From Hsuehochloa calcarea (taxonomy: Eukaryota > Streptophyta > Magnoliopsida > Poales > Poaceae): DNA of 64,000 bases. Positions 23,963 through 35,606 of the stretch are shown piece by piece. The stretch lies in assembly GCA_036346395.1 (NCBI GenBank), contig CM070615.1, positions 26,469,282 to 26,533,281 of the forward strand, written 5' to 3'. The position numbers were made by a program, and so were the translations under genes. The notes beneath the pieces were generated by a model that saw only the letters and a program-made list of their open reading frames with translations, did not search any database and had not been told where the DNA came from. Every line of letters starts with the position of its first letter. Within the stretch, counting starts at the first letter, position 1.

Positions 23963-25867
23963 TGTGGATATCATGAGGATATGTGCACGATCTCAGGATG
24001 ATGAGTCAATTGGCAATGGCGTTGTTGGTTTGCAAAATCTCACGTTTTCGGGTTTGCTCCAAGGCTGTCAGACCACAGGCGGTCTGACCGGTTGTGTCGG
24101 GTGGTCAGACCGCCCGTGGAGAGGTCCGACCGGCCATGGTGGCCGGTCCGACCGATTTGTTGAAAATTGGTTTTTGGAGCTGAGCCAAAAATAAGTTGTG
24201 TAGGCAAGTGAGGGGAGTCTCCTGGATGTGGTCACATCATTTTTGGAGCTCCCAGTCAAAAGTTCTATTCAGTTGAAATTTCCAGAAGGTTTTGGATTTT
24301 CACGCTGAAAATTTGGCTAAGTCTTTTCGGGCGGTCCGACCGCCGTTGAGGGATCGGTCCGACCGGCCTGAAATCGGTCGGACCGGCCTTGTGGGGCGGT
24401 CAGACCGCCGATGACTTGGAGGTTAGCCAAGTTGGCATTGACTTGATTTGAATGGGTTTTATGTATGGAGTTCAATGCTTTATTGTTGCATATTGCATTG
24501 CGGAACTAATGTGGGTCAAGTTGTGAAGAACTTATTCCCGGAAACTATTTGTTTATCTATTGCTGTGCAGGTGGCTTGCAGGTCTGCGACGTCAACGGTG
24601 AGGTGGATCGGGACTACGCTTGGAGAGCTGAGGTCCAGAACGATCATGGATGCCAGGTGAGGTCGTGTGACTCAAGCATGGTGCAGAATGGACAAGATGG
24701 ATCGAACGGGTAGTTCGTTACAGCTGGTTGGATCAGGCGGTGCGGAAGTCGGTGCGAGTCTCTGGGAGGTTCCGATGGGATTCGGACAAGAGAGGCTTGG
24801 CGACGTGAAGGGAACCGCTGATCAACCTACATGTGGTGAAGCAGGCGATTGCTTCAATAGTTATGTGTGTGTGGGTCCCATGTGTGAGTGGGTCCCAAAA
24901 GTGAAACCCTAGGCCTCTAGTATAAATAGAAAGGGGGAGATGTAAACCCCTTGGGAAGCATTCATTTTGAGCCCCTCTTGCTTTTTCTAGGGTTTGGAGA
25001 GAAGAGGAGAAGAGAGCTAGGGTTTGGAAAAAGTGTGTGCTCCTTGTGTGAGCTCTTGTCCTCCTTGAGGGAGTGGCTTTGTAAGCATCTTGTGAGATCA
25101 ATCAATCTTGTGATGCTTGCTTGAGAGATCATTTGTCTCCCTTTTGTGTTCTTCTCTCTTTTGGATGAATTTGGTGCTTCCTTGATTCAAGTGTTTAAGC
25201 TTGGAATCTTGACCCATTGTGTCTTGCTTTGATGTGTGGGAATACTCCTAGAATCATCTAGACCATCAACCCCCACAAGCAAGTCTTGAATCAAAGTTTT
25301 TCATATTTCTAGGGTTTGTGCACTTCTTTGTTAAATCCTTGAGAGATCGATTCTGCGAAGTGGATCTAAAGGATCGTCGCTAGAAATAGGTCTCTAATAT
25401 CTTTAGGAGGTGTGCTCAAATTTGGTCAAGTTTCATTGGTTGAATCAAAGTTGGATCAAATTTCGTTTTGGATTTGGGCTTGATTTTTCAAGATCGTATG
25501 CACTGTCGACCGGTTTTATAATGGCGGTCTGACCGCCCGCTTTTCAGACCGCTAGTACTGCCGGGTCGAACCGATATCCAACGGTCTGACCGCCAGTTAG
25601 TAGCCGGTCCGATCATTGTTGATCGGTCGGCCGACCCTTGTAGCTTGGTCCGACTGCCTCGTGCCTGCATCGACCTTTTGAGATTAAGTCTCTATTTGTG
25701 TCGTGTGGTTGTTGGGGTATCGAATTTAGCACAAGGCTTCCATTGTGCGCTTACTGATCTTCTTAGCTCTCGTAGCTAAAGGAGTAAAGTTCGTGTTGAA
25801 TTTGATTTAGGCGAGAAAGTTGAGAAAGCGCCTATTCACCCCCCCTAGTCGCCTTTACGGCCCTACA
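23963..25867 (+). repeat. Copia LTR1 (5' end of array)
   Basis: It begins TGTGGATATCATGAGG and ends ACGGCCCTACA. It holds ten copies of the palindromic core GGTCNGACC, eight in 24079-24410 and two in 25525-25600. A TATA box (TATAAATA) lies at 24921-24928, followed by a purine-rich leader. The 3' two thirds resemble LTR3 more than LTR2. Confidence 0.92.
24921..24928 (+). promoter_or_regulatory. TATA box in copia LTR1
   Basis: TATAAATA, conserved at the same LTR position in LTR3 (40340-40347) and as TATAAAAG in LTR2 (32488-32495). It probably sets the element transcript start about 30 bases downstream. Confidence 0.7.
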
Positions 25868-25869
25868 AG

Positions 25870-25884
25870 TGGTATCAGAGCCGG
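25870..25884 (+). other. Primer binding site of copia unit 1
   Basis: TGGTATCAGAGCCGG, two bases after LTR1, matching the initiator tRNA-Met type. Confidence 0.9.
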
Positions 25885-25922
25885 TTAGCTCTTCTCATAG
25901 ATCTTAACCGGTCTTTGGAGCC

Positions 25923-28632
25923 ATGGCGACTGACAAGTACTCAACCAAGCCACATATTTTTGATGGAGTTGACTTTGCATATTGGAAGGCTCGTATGCAA
26001 GCATATATCGAGGATCAAGGGCACGCTATTTGGCTTAAGGTGAAAAACCCTTATGTCGTGCCAGCCGATGACGATATGATCACTCCAGATGTGGAGGCCA
26101 ACAGCAAGGCCCGGAATTATTTGATCCAAGGCCTTAGTCGATCATAGTTTGAGCGTGTTGCTCACTTGCGGTCTGCTCATGAGATCTGGCGGACTCTTTG
26201 GGACTATCACGAAGGGTCCACTGTGATCAAGGAAGTAAGACAGAACCAGCTCAAGAAAATATACTCTAAGATCGAGCAAAGGCCTAGTGAATCATTGGAT
26301 GAGCTGTGGGGAAGATTTTCTAAGATTCTTCATGATCTCCGCGTTGTTGACTTAGTGTTTTCTGAGTCCGAAAATGCACGCCAGCTGTTGGGTGCTCTTG
26401 ATGTGAAGGTCTGGGGAATGAAGATCACTTCCATCAATGACAACACTGTCATGAGTGAGCTTACCATGGATAAGCTTTACTCGACGTTGAAGACGCATGA
26501 GATTGATTTTATCTCGCGTCTCCCCAAGACAGAGTCGATGGCATTAGTGGTCGACAAATCCAAGGGTTGTTCTTCTAAGTCTCTTGATTGTAGCTCATCT
26601 GGTTTTTCATTATTTGCTTGACATTCTTTGAGCGATGAGCAACTTGAGAAACTGCCCGAGGATGACTTAGCCCTCCTATCCACCAAATTCACAAGAGCGT
26701 ACAACAAGGTGAGGAATAGGAGGAGAAGTGGACCTATCACGTGCTTTGAATGTGGTGAGCCAAACCACATTCGCTCCAGGTGCCCCAAGCTAAAGGGCAA
26801 GGAGGAGAAGGAGACACGAAGACATCCCCAGGAGAGGGATGCAAAACCCAAGAAGACAAACTATCGCAAGTTTGTCAGCCGGGTCCTTGCCGCTCTAGAG
26901 AATGTAAATATGAGCGATGTGGACTCGGAAACGGAGGACGACGAGAGTGACTCCCGTGGCAAGAAGAAGGCTCATGACTTCACTAGCATGTGTTTCATGG
27001 CCAAGAACAGCCACGACAGCGACTCCTCCAATGATGAGGATCCTTTTAGTGATCCTGATGAGGTATGCCCTTCGATTGCTGATATGAAAAGGGCCTTGGT
27101 GCTTGCTGAATAGAAATTGCATAAGCAAGTTAAAATGATTAAGAAGAAGGATATTTTGATTGATAATTTGAACCTAGAAGTTGTTAGGCCTAAATCTATT
27201 AATCCTGATGATATTTGTGAATCCTGCACTAGCTTGCTTAAAGACTTGACAAGTTTGAAATCTGCTCATTCCTCTGTTGCTAATCAACTAAAAGATGCTC
27301 TCGATGAACTAGAAACTCTCAAGTCTAGTTCTGTTTACTTAGATGCCATTTCACTTGATGTGACTGCCATGGAAGCTATTCCTTTAACTTGTTCAAATTG
27401 TGCTTTGCTAGAATTAAAACTGGATAGCGCTTTAAAAGAATTACAAAAATTTGATGCTAGTCACACATGCTCTCATTGTGAGAATAATAGGATTAAGATG
27501 CAAGAGATGACAGAAATGGTGATTTATTCTAGAGCTGCATCTTGTAAAAATTGTCCCAAGCTTACAATTGAGATTGAAGCCTTAAACAAAACTCTTGAAG
27601 AAAAGGCTAAAATTGAAAGATCCATGTCTTTTACTGCTTCCAAGAAAGTCATTGATTCTAACTCTTGTGTTTTGAATGCTGAAGTTGAAACTATGATTAG
27701 TTAGATTCAAGAGGCATTTAGAATCAAATTTAAGGAGCAGTTGAGTAGGATTAAGGAATCCTATTGTGTGTCTTGTGAGGCCTTCAAGGTGGAAGTGGCC
27801 CTTCTTAAGAGTAAACGTAATGAGGTAATCAAGTCTAGCAAGTGCACTAGATGTGAGGGTCTAATTAAAGAGAATGATTACCTCAAGGTGACTCTTGAGA
27901 AGTTTTCGAGCGGGAAAAAGAAACTCAACATGATTCTTGATCAATCCAAGGTGAGCGTGAAAATAGTGGTCTAGGTTTCAATCCCTAGAGCATTCCAAGA
28001 AAAACCCACCTAGGATTGCTAGAGTTGTGAAGAATGGTCTGTTTGAGCTAGAACCTCCTGAGTCATCCAGGGTTGTTTTCAAATCCGCTGGTTTTGCTCA
28101 AACTCTTTCTGGCAAGAAAGGTGCTTTTACTCCTTCAATACAGACCCCTCAAAAGGTCCAATACCATTGCACCTTCTGCATGAAAGAAGGCCATACTGTT
28201 GAGTTCTGCTTCCGGAGAGCAAAACTTGAGAGAAAAGAGAGGATGAGCGCTTTGAGATCCATTAGAGGAGTTCCTTCTCCAGCTATCGTCTCTAGAGCTA
28301 GGCAGCTCGTTTATCATACAACCTATAGGCCTAGATTTGTAGAGAACTTTGTAGACTCTTTTGGTGGGTCTAGGCAGCATGTTGGATTAGAACATCGTGA
28401 GGAGAGACCACGGGTAGCACCTAGACAGGGGGAGTATCGATCTTTTGGTAGATCGTTCAGGAGAGGTCTAGGTGGTTCTCATTTGCATCCTTATGATTTT
28501 ATTCCTGATCATGTTTCATTGCTTTGTTTCTCTCGCTGCTCCCGGACATCGTGCTTCTCAATCTTTGGATTCCTAGATCATTTATCACTAACCCAAGATC
28601 GAGGCACGGATGTTTTTCGATTGTGCTTTTAG
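25923..28632 (+). pseudogene. Copia unit 1 gag (stops inside)
   Basis: The frame starts MATDKYSTKPHIFDG at the first ATG after the PBS. The gag domain (YWKARMQAYI, then ARNYLIQGLS, then ESLDELWGRF) runs to about 26560. A CCHC knuckle, CFECGEPNHIRSRC, is at about 26742-26783. A long Lys/Glu/Leu-rich coiled-coil region follows to 27970, and then a second knuckle, CTFCMKEGHTVEFC, at about 28168-28209. In-frame stops occur at 26145-26147, near 26619, near 27112 and near 27702. At the first site unit 2 has GAG where unit 1 has TAG, so the stop is a point change in this copy. Confidence 0.9.
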
Positions 28633-29428
28633 GTCCGTCTGCATGAGGAAGGAGGACATATGGCTTGTTGACTCCGGGTGTTCTCGACATATGACTGGAG
28701 ATTCTAGATGGTTCTCCTCCCTCACACGTGCATCCGACAACGAATTGATTACATTTGAGGATGCTTCTACCGGGACAGTGACTACAAAGGGCACTGTGCG
28801 CGTGAACGACAAGTTCATGCTTAAAGACGTCGCTTTGGTAAGTAAGCTGAGGTATAATCTTCTATCTATTTCTCAGCTGCTTGATGAGGGTCTAGAAGTG
28901 AGGTTTAAAAGTGGAGAGTGTAGTGTTCTAGATTCCTCGGGTGAGCTTGTTTTTAATATCTCCAGATTTGAGAAGATCTTTTGTGCTAATTTCAGTATTT
29001 CTTCAGTTTCCAGTCCTAGGTGTCTTGTAGCCTCTGATTCTCATGATCTTGTTTTGTGGCATCGTAGACTTGGGCATATAGGTTTTGATCATCTGTCTAG
29101 AGTCAGTTGCAAGGACTTGATTAGAGGTTTGCCTAGACTGAAGGCTGTTAGAGATCTTGTGTGCTCGCCCTGTAAACATGGTAAGATGTTGTCTGCTTCC
29201 CACCCACCTCTTACCTTGGTAATGACTGATGGACTAGGACAACTTCTTCACTTAGATACAGTTGGTCCTTCTAGAGTTCAGTCAGCTGGTGGGAAATGGT
29301 ATGTGCTGGTGGTTGTGGATTCTTACTCCAGGTATTCATGGGTTTATTTTCTCGCCTCTAAGGACGAAGCATTTGGATTCTTTAGAGATTTGGTCCTTAG
29401 AATTTTGTTGATATCCCTCGAGCTTTGA
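28610..29428 (+). pseudogene. Copia unit 1 protease and integrase N-terminal half
   Basis: The frame has the aspartic protease motif IWLVDSGCSRHMTG near the start. The GAG-pre-integrase domain (LWHRRLGHIGFDHL, then SPCKHGKM with the zinc-binding cysteines) and the start of the integrase core (HLDTVGPSRV, then VVVDSYSRYSWVYF) follow. The frame is lost at about 29428 through a small deletion; unit 2 keeps a slightly better reading there. The enzyme would be a DDE integrase. Confidence 0.9.
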
Positions 29429-29982
29429 GAGCCATTAGGAGTGACAATGGGATGTAATTCAAGAATTCTTCTTTTCTACCTACAGACCGATAGGGAATTG
29501 AGCATCAGTTTTCTTCTCCTAGAGTTCCCCAGCAGAATGGTATTGTAGAAAGGAAGAACAGAACCCTTGTAGAGATGGCTCGGACCATGTTAGATGAGCA
29601 TTCTACTCCTAGGAGATTTTGGGCTGATGCGATCTCTACTGCTTGCTATATCTCCAATAGGGTTTTCTTGAGATCTGTGGTTGGGAAGACCTCTTATGAG
29701 CTTAGATTTGGTCATTCTCCCAAAGTCTCTCATTTCAAGATTTTTGGTTGCAAATGCTTCATTCTTAAACATGGCAACCTTGATAAATTTGAGTCTAGAT
29801 GCTTTGATGGCATATTTCTTGGATATCCTGCTCATTCTCGTGGCTATCGTATTTTTAATGTTGATACTAACAAAATTGTTGAGACTTGCGAAGTCACTTT
29901 TGATGAGGCTAGTCCTGGTACTAGACCCGATGCTACAGTGCACGCTGATTCACGAAATTCAAGGAAGCATCTTCGTCGATGA
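29429..29982 (+). pseudogene. Copia unit 1 integrase C-terminal half
   Basis: After a frame break, the integrase core continues with SPQQNGIVERKNRT near 29520-29560, which holds the catalytic glutamate. The C-terminal segment FGHSPKVSHFKIFGC and the GYPAHSRGYRIFN motif follow. The frame shifts at about 29960, so this half cannot join with RT in one reading frame. Confidence 0.88.
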
Positions 29983-31010
29983 TGACTCTGAGGATGAGGA
30001 ACCGAACCATCCTCCAGCTACCTCTGAGAGGGGTGGAGAGCCTGCTACTACTACTTCAGTTTCAGCTAAGGAGCCTCCTCCTATCCCCACCGATGATCTG
30101 AGTGGCTCTGTTCCTACCTCGACAACTCATGAGGTAGAGGCCATTTCTGCACCAGGAGCACCTCTTCGCATTCAGCGACAACATCCACCTGAGCAGATGA
30201 TTGGGGATCTCCAAGAGCGAGTCACTCGCTCCAGGTTTATTTCTCCTGATTCTCATGCACATTCTGCTTTTGTCACTTCTTTTGAACCCTGAGATATCAC
30301 CCATGCTTTATCTGATGCCTCTTGGGTCAATGCCATGCATGAAGAGTTTGAGAATTTTGAAAGAAACAAAGTCTGGACTTTAGTTGAGCGGCCTTCTGAT
30401 TCTCATGTTATTGGAATAAAATGGATTTTTAAAAATAAGCAAAGTGAGGATGGGTTGGTTGTTCGCAATAAGGCTAGACTCGTAGCTCAAGGTTATTCCC
30501 AGGTAGAGGGCTTAGACTTTGAAGAGACCTTTGCTCCAGTAGCTAGATTGGAGGCCATTCGCATTCTTTTAGCATTTGCAACATCCAAGGGTTTCAAGCT
30601 TTTTCAAATGGATGTTCAAAGTGCTTTCTTGAATGGTTTCATAGAAGAAGAGGTCTTTGTCAAGCAACCTCTCGGTTTTGAAAATCAAAATTCCCAAACC
30701 ATGTTTTTAAACTCTCTAAAGCCCTCAGATGGATTGAAACAAGCTCCTAGAGCTTGGTATGACAGCTTAAGAGTTTCTTGCTTGAAAATGATTTCAAAAT
30801 GGGAATGGTTGATAAAACCTTGTTCACTCTCGTGCATGGCGGTGATTTTTGTTGGTTGATTTATGTGGATGATATTATATTGGTGGTTCTTCTCATGCTT
30901 TGGTGTCCAGTTTTGATTCTATGAGCAAGTGAATTCGAGATGAGCATGATGGGAGAGTTGACATTCTTCCTTGGTTTACAAATCAAGCAAGCGAAAGAAG
31001 GCACCTTCGC
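29983..31010 (+). pseudogene. Copia unit 1 reverse transcriptase (broken)
   Basis: A serine/proline-rich linker (about 30000-30290) leads into the copia RT: VIGIKWIFKNK, KARLVAQGYSQ, FAPVARLEAIR and FQMDVQSAFLNG, all between 30400 and 30640. The catalytic box YVDD is at 30862-30873, after a frame break at about 30858. The segment TFFLGLQIKQ is at about 30960-30990. Unit 2 lacks this whole domain. Confidence 0.9.
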
Positions 31011-31508
31011 TCACCGAGTAAGTATACAAAGGACCTTCTTCGCTTCAATATGGGAAGCGAGAGGCCAATGTCTACTCCCATTGCTACAACCACCGTCTTT
31101 GGACCCGATGAGGATGGAGAGTCCGTGGACCGGAAGGAGTACCGCAGATGATTGGCTCCTCCTCTATCTTACAGCGTCGAGTAGGACATACAATTCGCCG
31201 TATGTCCGTGCGCCGCTTCGAGCTTCCTCGTGCTTCTCATCGTCAAGCAAAGACGCGCATCTTCAAGTACCTTCAAGATACGCTTGACTTTGGACTCTGG
31301 TATTCTTCTTCTTCTGCTCTCTCAATTCGAGCATTTTCTGATGCTGACTTTGCGGGGTGTAGAGTGGATAGGAATAGTACTTCTGGCACTTGTCATTTCT
31401 TGGGCACATCTCTTGTTTCTTGGTCTTCTAGAAAAGCAGTCTTGATTGCTGATCCACAACTAAGGCCGAGTATGTAGCTGCTGCCAGTGGTTGCTCTCAG
31501 GTTCTCTG
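31011..31508 (+). pseudogene. Copia unit 1 RNase H, cut off by LTR2
   Basis: This covers the RNase H region: the YRR-type entry at about 31136, then DFGLWYSSSS, SDADFAGCRVDR and CHFLGTSLVSWSSRK. The domain stops at the CSQVL segment, where LTR2 begins with no 3' non-coding region or polypurine tract between. The normal continuation is present only in unit 2 at 37965-38228. Confidence 0.88.
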
Positions 31509-33439
31509 TGTGGATATCGTGAGGATATGTGCACGATCTCAGGATGATGAGTCAATTGGCAATGGCTTTGTTGGTTTGCCAAATCTCGCGTTTTCGGGTT
31601 TGCTCCAAGGCTGTCAGACCACAGGCGGTCTGACCGGTTGTGTCGGGCGGTCTGACCGGTTGTGTCGGGCGGTCAGACCGCCCGTGGAGAGGTCCGACCG
31701 GCCATGGTGGCCGGTCCGACCGCCAAAATGAAAAGTGGATTTTGGGGTTAAGCCAAAAATAGGTTGTGTAGGCAAGTGAGGGGAGTCTCCTGGATGTGGT
31801 CACATCATTTTTGGAGCTCCCAGTCAAAAGTTCTATTGAGTTGAATATTCCAGAAGGTTTCGGATTTTCACGCTGAAAATTTGGCTAAGTCTTTTCGGGC
31901 GGTCCGACCGCCGTTGTGGGATCGGTCGGACCGGCCTGAAATCGGTCGGACCGGCCTTGTGGGGCGGTCAGACCGCCGATGACTTGGAGGTTAGCCAAGT
32001 TTGCATTGATGTGTTTTGATTGTGTTTTATGTATGGAGTTCAATGCTTTATTGTTACATATTGCATTTTGGAACTAACGTGGGTCAAGTTGTGAAGAACT
32101 TATTCCCGGAAACGGTTTGTTTGTCTATTGCTGTGCAGGTGGCTTGCAGGTCAATGACGTCAACGGTGGAGTGGATCGGGACTACGCTTGGAGAGCTGAG
32201 GTCCAGAACGATCATGGATGCCGGGTGAGGTCGTGTGACTCAAGCATGGTGCAGAATGGGCGAGATGGATCGAACGGGTAGTTGATGCATACCGTTGGAT
32301 CAGGCGGTGCAGAAATCGGTGCGAGTCTCTGGGAGGTTCCGATGGGATTCGGACAAGAGAGGCTTGGCGACGTGATGAGAACCGCTGATCAACCTACACG
32401 TGGTGAAGCAGACGATTGCTTCAATAGTTATGTGTGTGTGGGTCCCATGTGTGAATGGGTCCCAAAAGAGAAACCCTAGGCCTCTAGTATAAAAGGAAAG
32501 GGGGGAGATGTAAAACCCACAAGCATTCATTTGGCCTCCTTCTTGCTTTTTATAGGGTTTGGAGGAGAGGAGAGGAGAAGCTAGGGTTTGGAGAGATTGT
32601 GAGTGTGCTCTTGTGTGAGCTCTTGTCCTCCTTGTTGGAGAGGCTTTGTAAGCATCTAGAGTGTTCAATCAATCTTGTGATGCTTAATTGAATGATCAAT
32701 TGTTCCCTTTTGTGTTCTTCTCTCTTGTGGATGATTTTGGTGCTTCCTTGATTCAAGGGCTTATGCTTGGTCTCTTGACCTACTTTATCTTGCTTTGATG
32801 TGTGGGAATACTCCTAGAGTTATCTAGATCATCAATCCCCACAAGCAAGTCTTGAATCAAGATTTTCATATTTCTAGGTTTTGTGCACTTCTTTTGTAAA
32901 ACCTTGAGAGATCGATTCTGCGAAGTGGATCTGAAGGATCGTCACTAGAAATAGGTCTCTAATATTATTAGAGAGGTGTGCTCGAAATTTAGTCAAGTTT
33001 CATTGGTTGAATCAAAAGTTGGATCAAATTTTGTTTTGGAGTTGGGCTTGATTTTCGCTTCGATCGAACTGGTCCGATCGTCAGGCAACGGCGGTCCGGT
33101 CGCCCGCGCTTCAGACCGCTGTTTCGCTGGTCGAACCGATATCCACCGGTCCGACCGCCTTTGTTAAGTAGCCGGTCCGATTTGGTTGTTGATCGGTCGG
33201 ACCGATCGCTGTGTAGCCGGTCCGACCGCCGATACCGATCAGAGTAATGAAGTTCTTTTCTCCATTTGTGTCTTGTAGTTGAGGGGTTTATCAAATTCAG
33301 CACAAGGCTTCCACTGTGTGCTTACAGATCTTCTTAGCTTTCATAGCTAAAGGAGTAAAGTTCGTGTTGTATTTGATTTAGGCGAGAAAGTTAAGAAAGC
33401 GCCTATTCACCCCCCCCTAGTCGCCTTTACGGTCCTACA
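31509..33439 (+). repeat. Copia LTR2 (middle of array)
   Basis: It begins TGTGGATATCGTGAGG and ends ACGGTCCTACA. It has the same overall structure and TATA region as LTR1 and LTR3. Its first 250 bp match LTR3 best (GACCGCCAAAATGAAAAGTGG), while its 3' third differs clearly from both others, for example at 33060-33230. It acts as the 3' LTR of unit 1 and the 5' LTR of unit 2. Confidence 0.92.
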
Positions 33440-33441
33440 AG

Positions 33442-33456
33442 TGGTATCAGAGCCGG
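33442..33456 (+). other. Primer binding site of copia unit 2
   Basis: TGGTATCAGAGCCGG, two bases after LTR2, identical to the unit 1 site. Confidence 0.9.
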
Positions 33457-33494
33457 TTAGCTCTTCTCATAGATCTTAATCGGTCTTTGGAGCC

Positions 33495-35606
33495 ATGGCG
33501 ACTGACAAGTACTCAACCAAGCCACATATTTTTGATGGAGTTGACTTTGCATACTAGAAGGCTCGTATGCAAGCATATATCGAGGCTCAAGGGCACGCTA
33601 TTTGGCTTAAGGTAAAAAACCCTTATGTCGTGCCAGCCGATGACGATATGATCACTCCAGATGTGGAGGCCAACAGCAAGGCTCGGAATTATTTGATCCA
33701 AGGCCTTAGTCGATCAGAGTTTGAGCGTGTTGCTCACTTGCGGTCTGCTCATGAGATATGGCGGACTCTTTGTGACTATCACGAAGGGTCCACTGCGATC
33801 AAGGAAGTGAGACAGAACCAGCTCAATAAAGTATAATCTAAGATCGAGCAAAGGCCTGGTGAATCATTGGATGAGCTGTGGGGAAGATTTTCTAAGATTC
33901 TTCATGATCTCCGCGCTGTTGACTTAGTGTTTTCTGAGTCTGAAAATGCACGCCAGCTGTTGGGTGCTCTTGATGTGAAGGTCTGGGGAATGAAGATCAC
34001 TTCCATCAATGACAACACTGTCATGAGTGAGCTTACCATGGATAAGCTTTACTCGAGGTTGAAGACGCATGAGATTGATTTTATCTCGCGCCTCCCAAAA
34101 CAGTCGATGGCATTAGTGGTCGACAAATCCAAGGGTTGTTCTTCTGATTCTCTTGATTGTAGCTCATCTGGATTTTCATTATCTGCTTTGCATTCTTTAA
34201 GCGATGAGCAACTTGAGAAACTACCCGAGGATGACTTAGCCCTCCTATCCACCAAATTCACGAGAGCATACAACAAGGTGAGGAATAGGAGGAGGAGTTG
34301 ACCTATCACGTGCTTTGAATGTGGTGAGCCAAACCACATTCGCTCTAGGTGCCCCAAGCTAAAGGGCAAGGAGGAGAAGGAGACACGAAGACATCCCCAG
34401 GAGAGGGATGCAAAACCCAAGAAGACAAACTATCGCAAGTTTGTCAGCCGGGTCCTTGCCGCTCTAGAGAATGTAAATATGAGCGATGTGGACTCGGAAA
34501 CGGAGGACGACGAGAGTGACTCCCGTGGCAAGAAGAAGGCTCATGAGTTCACTGGCATGTGCTTCATGGACAAGAACAGCCACGACAGCGACTCCTCCAA
34601 TGATGAGGATCCTTTTAGTGATCCTGATGAGGTATGCCCTTCGATTGCTGATATGAAAAGGGTCTTGGTGCTTTTGAATGTAAATTGCATAAGCAAGTTA
34701 AAATGATTAAGAAGCAGGATATTATGATTGATAATTTGAACCTAGAAGTTGTTAGGCTTAAATCTATTAATCCTGATGATATTTGTGAATCCTGCACTAG
34801 CTTGCTTAATGACTTGACAAGCTTGAAATCTGCTCATTCCTCTGTTGCTAATCAACTAAAAGATGCTCTCGATGAACTAGAAACTCTCAAGTCTAGTTCT
34901 GTTTGCTTAGATACCATTTCACTTGATGTGACTGCCATGGAAGCTATTCCTTTAACTTGTTCAAATTGTGCTTTGCTTGAATTAAAACTGGATAGCGCTT
35001 TAAAAGAATTGCAAAATTTGATGCTAGTCACACATGTTCTCATTGTAAGAATAATAGGATTAAGATGCAAGAGATGATAGAAATACTGGTTTACTCTAGA
35101 GTTGCTTCTTGTGTAAATTGTCCCAAGCTTACAATTGAGATTGAAGCCTTAAACAAGACTCTTGAAGAAAAGGCTAAAATTGAAAGATCCATGTCTTTTA
35201 CTGCTTCCAAGAAAGTCATTGATTCTAACTCTTGTGTCTTGAATGCTGAAGTTGAAACTATGATTAGTCAGATTCAAGAGGCATTTAGAGTCAAATTTAA
35301 GGAGCAATTGAATAGGATTAAGGAATCCTATTGTGTGTCTTGTGAGGCCTTCAAGGTGGAAGTGGCCCTTCTTAAGAGTAAACGTAATGAGGTAATCAAG
35401 TCTAGCAAGTGCACTAGGTGTGAGGGTCTAATTAAAGAGAATGATTACCTCAAGGTGACTCTTGAGAAGTTTTCGAGCGGGAAAAAGAAACTCAACATGA
35501 TTCTTGATCAATCCAATGTGAGCGTGAAAAATAGTGGTCTAGGTTTCAATCCCCTAGAGCATTCCAAGAAAAACCCACCTAGGATTGCTAGAGTTGTGAA
35601 GAATGG
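33495..35606 (+). pseudogene. Copia unit 2 gag (stops inside), first part
   Basis: It begins with the same MATDKYSTKP start as unit 1. Stops differ from unit 1: TAG at 33555-33557 replaces the tryptophan codon of unit 1, another stop lies at about 33834, and one lies near 34301 just before the CCHC knuckle. The coiled-coil part runs 34685-35600. The frame is then split by solo LTR S3 and resumes at 36414. Each unit is intact at some sites where the other is broken, so they decayed independently after duplication or come from different parents. Confidence 0.9.
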
